Assembly (NCBI GenBank): GCA_020697295.1
Contig: JAJFBF010000024.1
Coordinates: forward strand, 1-64,000
Origin: Moraxellaceae bacterium
GTDB lineage: Bacteria > Pseudomonadota > Gammaproteobacteria > Pseudomonadales > Moraxellaceae
Length of the DNA: 64,000 bases
Direction: 5' to 3'
Below, piece by piece: positions 27,342 to 35,700 of the stretch. The stretch's first letter is position 1; every line of letters starts with the position of its first letter. A program made the translations under genes and the position numbers. Under the pieces are notes generated by a model. It made no database searches and was not told where the DNA came from. It worked only from the letters and a program-made list of their open reading frames with translations.

Positions 27342-28946
27342 GTGGGGCTCACCGCCAAGGACCGCGAGGACTGGCGACTGCTGCGCATCTACGCGTGGTA
27401 CCGCCTGGTCCTGTCCGTCCTGCTGCTGGGCCTGTTTGCCCTGACCCCGCTGCTGCCCATGCTGGGCATCGGCAATCCGCCCCTGTTTTTCGCCACTGCC
27501 CTGGGTTATCTCGTCACCACGGTCTCGGCCTCGCTGTTCCTGCGTACGCCGCGCCGCCAGGTCGCCCCCTTCAGCCTCGTCCTGCTCTTTGTCGACCTGC
27601 TGGTGCTGACCCTGATGACGCATGCCAGCGGCGGCCTCAACACCCAGCTCAGCATGCTGTTCCTGGTCACCATCGCGGCCGGCAACATCCTGCTCTCGGG
27701 CCGCCTCGGCGCCCTGGTCGCCGCAGTCGCCGCCCTCAGCATCCTCTACGAGCAGTTCTATTTCTCGATCAGCAATGACGAGCCGATCTCCGCGCTGGCG
27801 CTGCTGCAGTCCTCCATTCTCGGCATCAGCTTCTTTGCCGTGGCCATGTTCAGCCAGCTCATCGTGCAACGCATGCGTCTGGGCGAGGAACTGGCCGAGC
27901 GTCGCGCCCAGGATATCGCCGACCTGCAGCGCCTGAACGAGCAGATCATCCGCCGGCTGCGCACGGGCATCATCGCCATCAGCGCGGAGCGCCAGGTGCT
28001 GCTGAGCAACCATGCCAGCCAGCTGCTGCTGGGCCTGCAGACGCCCATCCCGGTATTCAGCGAACTCGCGAACGTTTCACTGCTGCTCGATGGCGCCCTC
28101 TATGCCTGGCAGACCAATCCGGGCATGCGCTCCATTCCCTTCAAGAACACGCCGGAAAGCCCCGAGCTCACGGTCAGCTTTGCCCACCTCTCGCCCGCCA
28201 CCGGCAACAGCGGCACCGTCCTGCTCTTCCTCGAGGACAACAGCCTGCTTGCGCAGCAGGCGCAGAAGATCAAGCTCGGCTCGCTGGGCCGCCTCACGGC
28301 CAGCATCGCCCACGAGGTGCGCAATCCGCTTGGCGCCATCAGCCATGCCACCCAGCTGCTGGCGGAGTCGCCGGTCATCACCGGACCCGACCGGCGCCTG
28401 CTGGAGATCATCGAGCAGCACTGCCGACGCGTGAACTCCATCATCGAGAACGTACTCAGCGTTTCACGCCGGCAGACCTCCAGCCCCCAGACCTTCGAGC
28501 TGGAAGAGTGGCTGACGCAGTTCCGCGACGACTACCTGGGCCCGCTCAACAACCAGGATGAAATCGAGTTGCAGCCTCCCGAACCGGGCCTGCTGGTCCG
28601 CTTCGACCCCGAGCAGCTGCACCAGGTACTGAGCAATCTTGTCATGAATGGCCTGCGCTACAGCCGCAAAGAGCGCTCCCGCTCCTGGATCCGCCTTGAG
28701 GCCGGCCGCATCGACCCCATCGGCCTGCCCTATATCGACGTGATCGACTGCGGCCCGGGCGTACCCGAAGGCGAGCGCGGCCACCTCTTCGAGCCCTTCT
28801 TCACCACCGAGAGCGAGGGCACCGGCCTTGGCCTCTACCTGTCCCGCGAAATCTGTGAAGCCAATCAGGCGCGCCTGGATTATATTCCCAAGGAGAAAGG
28901 CGCCTGCTTCCGGATCACCTTCGCGCACCCCGACCGCCTGACCTAA
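27342..28946 (+). CDS. pilS: Type IV pilus sensor histidine kinase PilS
   Basis: This inner-membrane kinase senses pilin levels and phosphorylates PilR. The 534-residue product has about six N-terminal membrane helices (20-185), a cytoplasmic PAS-like region (about 205-300), a dimerisation domain with phospho-accepting His324 (SIAHEVRNPLGAI), and a HATPase with N-box, VIDCGPGVPEGERGHLFEPFFT and GTGLGLYLSREI. The start is GTG, two bases after the preceding gene. It sits 10 bases before pilR. Confidence 0.95.
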   Translation: MGLTAKDREDWRLLRIYAWYRLVLSVLLLGLFALTPLLPMLGIGNPPLFFATALGYLVTTVSASLFLRTPRRQVAPFSLVLLFVDLLVLTLMTHASGGLNTQLSMLFLVTIAAGNILLSGRLGALVAAVAALSILYEQFYFSISNDEPISALALLQSSILGISFFAVAMFSQLIVQRMRLGEELAERRAQDIADLQRLNEQIIRRLRTGIIAISAERQVLLSNHASQLLLGLQTPIPVFSELANVSLLLDGALYAWQTNPGMRSIPFKNTPESPELTVSFAHLSPATGNSGTVLLFLEDNSLLAQQAQKIKLGSLGRLTASIAHEVRNPLGAISHATQLLAESPVITGPDRRLLEIIEQHCRRVNSIIENVLSVSRRQTSSPQTFELEEWLTQFRDDYLGPLNNQDEIELQPPEPGLLVRFDPEQLHQVLSNLVMNGLRYSRKERSRSWIRLEAGRIDPIGLPYIDVIDCGPGVPEGERGHLFEPFFTTESEGTGLGLYLSREICEANQARLDYIPKEKGACFRITFAHPDRLT

Positions 28947-28956
28947 GAACAATAAA

Positions 28957-30351
28957 ATGAGTAAGCCACTAGCACTGATCGTCGATGACGAACCCGATAT
29001 CCGTGAACTCCTCGAGATCACCCTGGCGCGCATGGGTATCGAGGCGCGCAGCGCCGATTGCGTGGCGGCCGCGGAACAGTGGCTGGGCAAGGAAACCTTC
29101 CAGCTCTGCCTCACCGACATGAACCTGCCTGACGGCAGCGGCATCAGCCTCGTGCAAACCATCCAGCGCGACCATCCGCGGCTGCCCGTGGCCGTGATCA
29201 CCGCCTACGGCAGCATGGAGGCGGCGGTCGCCGCCCTCAAGGCCGGCGCCTTCGACTTCGTATCCAAGCCGGTCGAGCTGCCACGCCTGCGCGAAATGGT
29301 GAACACGGCCCTGCGCCTGAGCCAGGACGAACCCGAACTGGCCGAGGATGGCCGCCTGCTGGGCCGCTCGCCGACCATGAGCGAGCTGCGCGAGAAAATA
29401 CAGAAGCTCGCGCGCAGCCAGGCGCCGGTCTATATCAGCGGTGAATCCGGGACCGGCAAGGAGTTGGTGGCTCGCCTCATCCATGAACTGGGGCCCCGCG
29501 TCGAAAAGCCTTTCGTCCCGGTCAACTGCGGCGCCATTCCCACCGAACTCATGGAAAGCGAGTTCTTCGGGCACAAGAAAGGCAGCTTCACCGGCGCCAG
29601 CGAGGACAAGCAGGGCCTGTTCCAGGCCGCCGACAACGGCACCCTTTTCCTGGACGAAGTCGCAGACCTTCCGCTGGCCATGCAGGTAAAGCTGCTGCGC
29701 GCGATCCAGGAAAAATCCATCCGCCCCGTCGGCAGTCCGCGGGAAGTGCCGGTGAACGTGCGTATCGTCAGCGCGACCCACCGTGATCTTGCCACCGAAG
29801 TCGCCGGCGGACGTTTTCGCCAGGACTTGTTCTATCGCATCAATGTCATCCAGCTGAAGGTGCCACCGCTGCGCGACCGTGGCGACGACATCCTCTATCT
29901 GGCGCAGGCTTTCCTGAAACGGCTGAGCAACGACTGGGGCGTGGACGAGCCCGTCCTGAGCGATGAGGCCCGCGCCGCGCTGCGCCGCTATGCCTTCCCG
30001 GGCAATGTCCGCGAACTGCAGAACATTCTCGAGCGCGCCCTGACCCTTTGCGACCACGGCAGCATCCTCCCGGTGCACCTGCAACTGCCCGAGCAGGCAT
30101 TTGCCCCGGAGGTCCGTGAAGTGGCCACCGCCCCGGCCACGGCGAACGAGAACTTCGGCGGCTCGCTGGAGGATTACCTGGTCGAGATCGAGAAGAGCGC
30201 CATCCTGAAGGCGCTTGAGGAAACCCGCTGGAACCGGACGGCAGCGGCGAAAAAACTCGGCATGACCTTTCGCTCCCTGCGCTACCGCCTGAAGAAAATG
30301 GGCCTGGACGACGACAGCAGTGACGACGAAGGCAGCCCGAGCGGCGCCTAG
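28957..30351 (+). CDS. pilR: Sigma-54-dependent response regulator PilR
   Basis: The product is 464 residues. The receiver domain has Asp54 as phosphorylation site (LCLTDMNLPDGSG). The AAA+ sigma-54-activating domain has Walker A GESGTGKE near 163 and the sigma-54 contact loop KGSFTGA. A C-terminal Fis-type helix-turn-helix follows (NRTAAAKKLGMTFRSLRYRL). In Pseudomonas it switches on pilin transcription from a sigma-54 promoter; here a candidate such promoter precedes the pilin gene at 31574. Its TAG stop overlaps the stop codon of convergent thiO. Confidence 0.96.
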   Translation: MSKPLALIVDDEPDIRELLEITLARMGIEARSADCVAAAEQWLGKETFQLCLTDMNLPDGSGISLVQTIQRDHPRLPVAVITAYGSMEAAVAALKAGAFDFVSKPVELPRLREMVNTALRLSQDEPELAEDGRLLGRSPTMSELREKIQKLARSQAPVYISGESGTGKELVARLIHELGPRVEKPFVPVNCGAIPTELMESEFFGHKKGSFTGASEDKQGLFQAADNGTLFLDEVADLPLAMQVKLLRAIQEKSIRPVGSPREVPVNVRIVSATHRDLATEVAGGRFRQDLFYRINVIQLKVPPLRDRGDDILYLAQAFLKRLSNDWGVDEPVLSDEARAALRRYAFPGNVRELQNILERALTLCDHGSILPVHLQLPEQAFAPEVREVATAPATANENFGGSLEDYLVEIEKSAILKALEETRWNRTAAAKKLGMTFRSLRYRLKKMGLDDDSSDDEGSPSGA

Positions 30352-31478
30352 AGCACCTGGTAGGGGCGCGGATCGACCCGGGGCTCGCGCCCGAGCAGGA
30401 GGTCGGCCAGCAACTGCGCCGACGCCGGCGCCAGCACCAGCCCGTTGCGGAACTGGCCGGCATTCACCCAGAGGTTATCGAATTCCGGCACCCGTCCGAT
30501 AAAGGGAATGCCGTTGGGCGCCGCCGGACGCAGTCCGGCCCACTGCGCCACCGGCAAGCTCCCGCACAAGGCCGGCCACAACCGTCCGGCACTTTTCATC
30601 AAGCTATCGTACGCCACCGCCGTCGGGACGGTATCGAAGCCCGCCTCCTCCAGCGTCGAGCCACACAGCACATGCCCGTCCCGGCGCGGGATGACATAAC
30701 GCCCCTCGCCCAGGATGATGGCCGGCAGCTCGCCCGGCGCCAGCCGGTACATCAGCATCTGCCCGCGCACCGGCTTTACCGGAAGGCCGGCCCGCAGCGG
30801 CGCCAGCAGGCGGCTGCTCCAGGCCCCGCCGCACACCACGAAACTGTCGGCAGCAAAGGCCTCGCCGCTGCCCGTGACCGCAGCCGTCACCCGTCCGCCC
30901 GCCTGGCGCCAGTCCACCACCGCCGCCTGCTCCCGCACGTCGACGCCCAGCGCGCGCAGCGAGGCCGCCAGCGCCGCCAGGAGGCGGGGATTGCGGATAT
31001 TCGCGATGGCCGGCATCCACAGCCCGGAACGCCAGCCCGGACCCAGGCCCGGAACCTGGCGGCTGAGCGACTCCCCGCCCAGCACCTTGAGCATCTGGCC
31101 CTGGATACCCGCCCAGGCGCGCGCATCACGCGCATCTTCGGCATCCACCAAGAGCATGCCGCAGGAAAAATACTCCGGATCGATGCCGGTGTCGGCGAGC
31201 AGCCGGCTTGCCAGGACCGGATAGGCTTGCTGGGCAAGGTGGGCCAGGGCGGTGACTGCCGGCGGATAGCGCCAGGGATAGAGCGGCGAGACGATTCCAC
31301 CGCCGGCCCATGAAGCCTCGGCGCCGACCTGCCCGCGCTCGAGCAGGAGGACGCGGCGGCCCGCCAGCGCCAACTCCCGCGCTGTCATCATGCCCATGAC
31401 GCCGCCGCCGACCACAATGACATCGGCCGTGGCTGGCGCACAGGCATCCATAAGGAGGGGCGGATTCGGGCTATGCAT
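30348..31478 (-). CDS. thiO: Glycine oxidase ThiO
   Basis: This FAD-dependent oxidase makes iminoglycine for the thiazole half of thiamine. The 376-residue product has the N-terminal dinucleotide-binding motif VIVVGGGVMGMMTAREL and ERGQVGAEASWAGGGIVSPLYPW, typical of ThiO. C-terminal motifs include AQWAGLRPAAPNGIPFIG and the flavin-binding NAGQFRNGLVLAP. The start is uncertain: ATG at 31478 is used, with a GTG one codon earlier and an ATG at 31451 as options. Placement between pilR and the pilin genes is also seen in Pseudomonas. Confidence 0.92.
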   Translation of the reverse strand: MHSPNPPLLMDACAPATADVIVVGGGVMGMMTARELALAGRRVLLLERGQVGAEASWAGGGIVSPLYPWRYPPAVTALAHLAQQAYPVLASRLLADTGIDPEYFSCGMLLVDAEDARDARAWAGIQGQMLKVLGGESLSRQVPGLGPGWRSGLWMPAIANIRNPRLLAALAASLRALGVDVREQAAVVDWRQAGGRVTAAVTGSGEAFAADSFVVCGGAWSSRLLAPLRAGLPVKPVRGQMLMYRLAPGELPAIILGEGRYVIPRRDGHVLCGSTLEEAGFDTVPTAVAYDSLMKSAGRLWPALCGSLPVAQWAGLRPAAPNGIPFIGRVPEFDNLWVNAGQFRNGLVLAPASAQLLADLLLGREPRVDPRPYQVL

Positions 31479-31481
31479 CAC

Positions 31482-31497
31482 AGGTCACGTAATTGCT
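31482..31497 (+). promoter_or_regulatory. candidate sigma-54 promoter of the pilE gene
   Basis: AGGTCACGTAATTGCT has the invariant GG and GC dinucleotides at 31483-31484 and 31495-31496, exactly 10 bases apart, with TTGCT at the -12 element. The -24 side is imperfect (AGGT, not TGGC). Start would be about 65 bases before the pilE ATG. PilR, encoded next door, is a sigma-54 activator, which supports the reading. Confidence 0.55.
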
Positions 31498-31573
31498 GAA
31501 GGGGGCATGAGCAGATAAGCTCAAGGCATCTGCGGGAACCCGCCAAGACGACAAAGAAGAAGGGATAGCAGCC

Positions 31574-32062
31574 ATGAAAAAACAGCAAGGCTTCACGCTG
31601 ATGGAGCTGATGATAGCAGTTGCCCTGGTGGCCATCCTAACCATGATGGCCGTGCCTGCCTACGTGGGTTATGGCGAGCGTTCCGCGCGCGCCAGTGTCC
31701 AGGCCGACCTGGCCACTGCCGCCAGCGCCCTCGAGCGGCGCAAGGCGCAGAACTTTACCTACGCAGGCGCCACCGCCGGCAGCGGCCCCACGGACACTTT
31801 CTCGAACCGCTCCCCCTCCGACGCTGCCCCCGGTGAGCAAAAATACAATATTATCCTGACGCTCCTGACAAGCGACGGCAGCCCGGTGGCGGCCGTCACC
31901 GATGTGGCTGTTGGCTATGAGGTAACCGCGGTCTCCACGAACACCTTCGCGACAGGCAAAAGCGAAGCCCTCAAGATCAATCATATGGGCCAGAAGTGCT
32001 ACAAGCCGCTCGGCGCCGGGGTAACCGACTGCGTCTTCGGTACCGACAAGCCCTGGCCCTGA
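31574..32062 (+). CDS. pilE: Type IV pilin-like protein PilE
   Basis: The 162-residue prepilin has a class IVa leader: six residues (MKKQQG) before FTLMELMIAVALVAIL, with Gly-1, Phe+1 and Glu+5 as required by PilD. A hydrophobic helix is followed by a globular domain. A C-terminal disulfide pair lies at Cys in GQKCYKPL and VTDCVFG. It could be a minor pilin (PilE) or the major subunit; the length and the nearby minor pilin genes favour PilE. Separate placement next to pilSR, not at the end of the minor pilin operon, differs from P. aeruginosa. Confidence 0.88.
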   Translation: MKKQQGFTLMELMIAVALVAILTMMAVPAYVGYGERSARASVQADLATAASALERRKAQNFTYAGATAGSGPTDTFSNRSPSDAAPGEQKYNIILTLLTSDGSPVAAVTDVAVGYEVTAVSTNTFATGKSEALKINHMGQKCYKPLGAGVTDCVFGTDKPWP

Positions 32063-32071
32063 TACCCGCCG

Positions 32072-32647
32072 CTAGCTCCAGCCACAGGCCTTGCGCGCCG
32101 CCAGCAGCACGCTGGCGCCGGCGCGCTCCGGCACTACCGCCCGCGTCCGACCCGTCCGGTTGACCACGACCTGCCGCAGCCATTCGTTGCGCTGCGCACT
32201 GTTACATACCGTGAAAGTGCCGTTCATGCTGTCGGTGCGCCCCGCCGCCCAGCGCAGGTAAGGCTTGTTCTGGAAAGAGCGCCAGACCAGCCGGAACTCG
32301 CTGCCACCGGCAAAGGCATCGTGTCCCAGCACGACCTCCCCCGGGTCCACGCGCCCATCGGCATCGGCATCCAGGAACATGATGACGCGCTGCCCGTCGT
32401 CACGACCGCAGACGATCCCGTCCGGGCTTCCGCAGATGGTCACCGGCCGGTGCATGCTCAAGGAGCGGTAGCGCATGGCCTCCAGCATGCCAATGAAATG
32501 GTTGCTGACTGACCTGACGCGCACCCCCTGCCACCAGCGGTCCATTGCCGGCACGGCCCAGCCGGTCACCATGCCCACGAGGGCGAGCGTCACCAGCAAC
32601 TCCACCAGGGAAAAGCCCCTCTGCGCAAACCTCTTCTGCCCGTGCAT
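32072..32647 (-). CDS. GspH/FimT family type IV pseudopilin
   Basis: The product is 191 residues with a prepilin leader (MHGQKRFAQRG) and FSLVELLVTLALVGMVTGWAVP. A GspH/FimT-type globular domain follows (FIGMLEAMRYRSLSMHRPVTIC, and a C-terminal Cys in KACGWS). A DADADGRVDPGE segment resembles a calcium loop. The ATG at 32647 places the leader correctly. It is convergent with pilE (9-base gap) and lies beyond the terminator of the first pilY1, so it is probably transcribed alone. It likely primes pilus assembly with the other minor pilins. Confidence 0.85.
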   Translation of the reverse strand: MHGQKRFAQRGFSLVELLVTLALVGMVTGWAVPAMDRWWQGVRVRSVSNHFIGMLEAMRYRSLSMHRPVTICGSPDGIVCGRDDGQRVIMFLDADADGRVDPGEVVLGHDAFAGGSEFRLVWRSFQNKPYLRWAAGRTDSMNGTFTVCNSAQRNEWLRQVVVNRTGRTRAVVPERAGASVLLAARKACGWS

Positions 32648-32736
32648 GAGTGGCGTCCCTGCCAGCTGCCCGCAATGGAGGCACGTTATCGCCCGGGCCC
32701 GGCGCCGCCCATACGCCATGCGGCCGTAACGCAGGC

Positions 32737-32765
32737 AAAAAAAAGCCCGCCGGAGGGCGGGCTTT
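32737..32765 (-). terminator. Rho-independent terminator of the first pilY1
   Basis: The perfect arms AAAGCCCGCC and GGCGGGCTTT enclose a 4-base loop. On the minus strand the stem is followed by T8. It lies 16 bases after the pilY1 stop. Confidence 0.9.
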
Positions 32766-32780
32766 CCTGCAGCGACTTTC

Positions 32781-35700
32781 TTACTTGGTGAACCAGCGCG
32801 TGCGGCGCATGCCAGGCGAATTGAAGTCCTGGTTGCGCACCGCCCCCGTGCCGGTGATCACGGCATTCTTGCCGTCGTCGCCAATGATGAGCTGGGGCGC
32901 GCCACCCAGTCCCTTCACCACGGTGTCGATGAAACGGTCCTCGACGGTGACCACGCCATCCCCGTTGGTATCCCGCTTGATGGCGCCATCATTCACGCTC
33001 ATGCGCCAGAGCTTGCTGATCCCGATGACCGGGTCGCACTTGCTGGTCAAGCTGCCCATGCGCGGCACATAGGAGGAGAAAAAGACCTCGCCAAAGAGAA
33101 TGATGGGAGTCGCCAGGACCTTCTCGCCATCCTCCGGCAAATCCATCTTCCAGCCCATGGCGTCCGTCATGTCCACGCCCTCGGTCACGGTAAGGTCCAC
33201 CGTGGCGAGATTGTCCGGCTCTATGGTCGCCTGCAGGGAGTTCTCGTCGGCGCTCGCCAGGTCGGCCCGCAGGGCGTCCATGTCCTTGAACACATAGAAG
33301 AAGTCATTGGTTCCCGTATCCAGGGGATGGCTGCGGTAGCCCGCGCCCATGGCCACCACCACATAGGGCGTGCCCGAGGCGCCCAGCAGGGTCGCCACGC
33401 TGGGCGGCTCGAAGAAGCGGCGCTGGTTTTCGGTATTGGCGACGACACCCTGGCCCACGGTGGCCAGCAGGTGCATGCGCTTGCCGATCTGGCTGTCGGT
33501 GCTGGCCGCATGATTGATGTCGAGGCGGAAGACCTGGCCCCCGAGGTCCCCGACATACACCGCATCGACCAGGCCATCCTTGTTGGCGTCAAAGAGCTTG
33601 GGCTCGGCCGGGATGCTGTACTTCATGGCGGGAACATTCAGGTTGGCGCCGGTGTTGCTGGCCCACCAGAGCAGCTTGCCGGTGTCCGGATCCACGATAT
33701 AAAGCTGGTTGCCGCGGGCATCGCTGACGTTGGCGGCGGTATACCCCGCGCTCTCATGCTTGGGATCATAGCCACCCGCGAAGAACAGCACGGTCTTCAC
33801 CACACCGCCGACCTTCACATCCCCCAGCACCGGCTTCGACCAGGTCTGGCCCATGTTGATGAAGCCCGCGTCCACGCCGCCCTGCTTCACCCACTTGAGC
33901 CTGGGCTTGCTGCGATCGGTGACGTCCAGCGCATAGTAGTTGCGACCGCCCATGCGCATGCCGCCGAAGAGCCAGACCTTGTCGGCGGGGGTCGCGTCAG
34001 GAGTGATCTTCAGGTCCTTGTTGCCATCGACGCGCCATACAGCCCAGGTGGAGTCCATGCCGAACTCGGGCAAGTCCTGCTCGGCATCGAGGACGAATTC
34101 GTCGGCGCGCGCCAGCTTCTCCTTGGGCATGAAGGCAAAGCTCTCGACGCCGGTATTGGCATCCACCGCATGCAACATGCCCTCCATCGTGCTGAAGAAC
34201 AACATGTTGTCCTGCAGGCTGGCATCCAGCTGCGCCGCCTCGGGCGTCTTGCTTGTATAACCGTAGTTGACCAGCACCGGCTGCGAGTGCAGCACGCCGC
34301 CCAGTTCGTTGCGCACCTTGGTGGTGTCGCTCACGGCCTCGGCGTCGACCTTGATGGTAGGGACGCTTCCCGCAACGTTGGGGTCCTTGTCCTTGACAAT
34401 AATGCTGCCGTAGCCCTTGAGCCAGTTGAACACATTCTCGACCTGGCCGTCGGTCGTCAGGCCCATCAGCGACCTGGCCGCCGCCACGTCCACTTCATCG
34501 AGCGTACTCAGGGTCATCTCAGTGCCATACGCTGGCAGATACGTATAAATCAGGCGCTCTGCAGGAAGGGGCAGCATGCTGGCGACGCCGCCCTCCACGG
34601 CCTTGTTGCCATCGGCCGACGTGCTCCAGAAGCTGTGCGCCGCAGTGGAAAAGAACGTGGTCGCCGGGTCAATCGCCGGCTTGCCGTCCTGCCCGACAAT
34701 CGTGGTGGTCTGCTTGATGCTGCCATCGGCCATCGGTGTGTCCTGGAACATCAAGCGGTAGCGCTTCACGTTGCCGCGCCAGCGGGCCGTCAGGCCGTCA
34801 GGATCGAACATCGCATAGTAGAGTTGGTCGAGGTGGGTGAGCCGGTTGAACTGGTTCACGGCCACGCCAGGAGCGGTGATGGAGCCCGCCTGGTTGATCA
34901 TGCTGGTCATCGTGCTGAGCAGGGAGTCGGTGAGCTGCGCACTGGTCTTGGCATGGAAGAACTGACCCTTGCCGTAGTCGTCGGCCACCGTTTCCATGTC
35001 GGTCACGACCGAGCCCGTGAGGGTGTCGTCAAACAGGACGGTATTGGTGCGGATGACCGCCTTGCGCTGGTTGACGCCGGAGGAGAGGTGCTGCGCCACG
35101 GACATCATGCAGGAGAAGTTAGTATTCGTGTTGCCGGACGAGGTCGGGATCTTGCTGTAGCTGGTGCAGGGCTGGTTATAGCCGCCAGTGATGCCGTTGC
35201 TGTTGTTGTTCACGTTGGAGGCATTGTTCGGCTCGCCGTCCGACATCAGGTAGATGTAGTTGGCCGAGCACTCGCTGGTGTTTTCCAGCGGTGACACGTA
35301 CTTTCCCGCCGCAACCGTGCGGGAGTCGGGCTGGGAGTAAGTCTGCGAGGGAATCTGGTCGTCAAAGGTGGTAGTGAAGATATCCTTCGAATATGCCGCC
35401 ATCCCCAGCAGGTAGCGGGCCGCCTCGGCATAGGCATCACCCAGCGGCGTGCCGCCACTGGCATACATGCGCGCAGAGATGTCATCGTACAGATCCTGGC
35501 GCGCGGTCTTGTCGATCTCGTCCAGGTTGCTGAACTGCTTGCGATAGATGATGTGCAGGAAAGCCGACCGGGACAGCGTGCTGTCCATGGCATAAATGGA
35601 ACTGCTGACATTGGTCGAGCCGGAGTTGCGCAGCAGGAAGCCCAGCGAATTGTTGCTGGCCCAGCCGGGCCGACCGGTCACAGCGGCCACCTGCGCGGTG

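Noticed and set aside
33327-35294. Plus-strand open frame of 655 codons
   Set aside because: It lies wholly antisense to pilY1; the product is low-complexity His/Val/Gly-rich sequence with no family signature.
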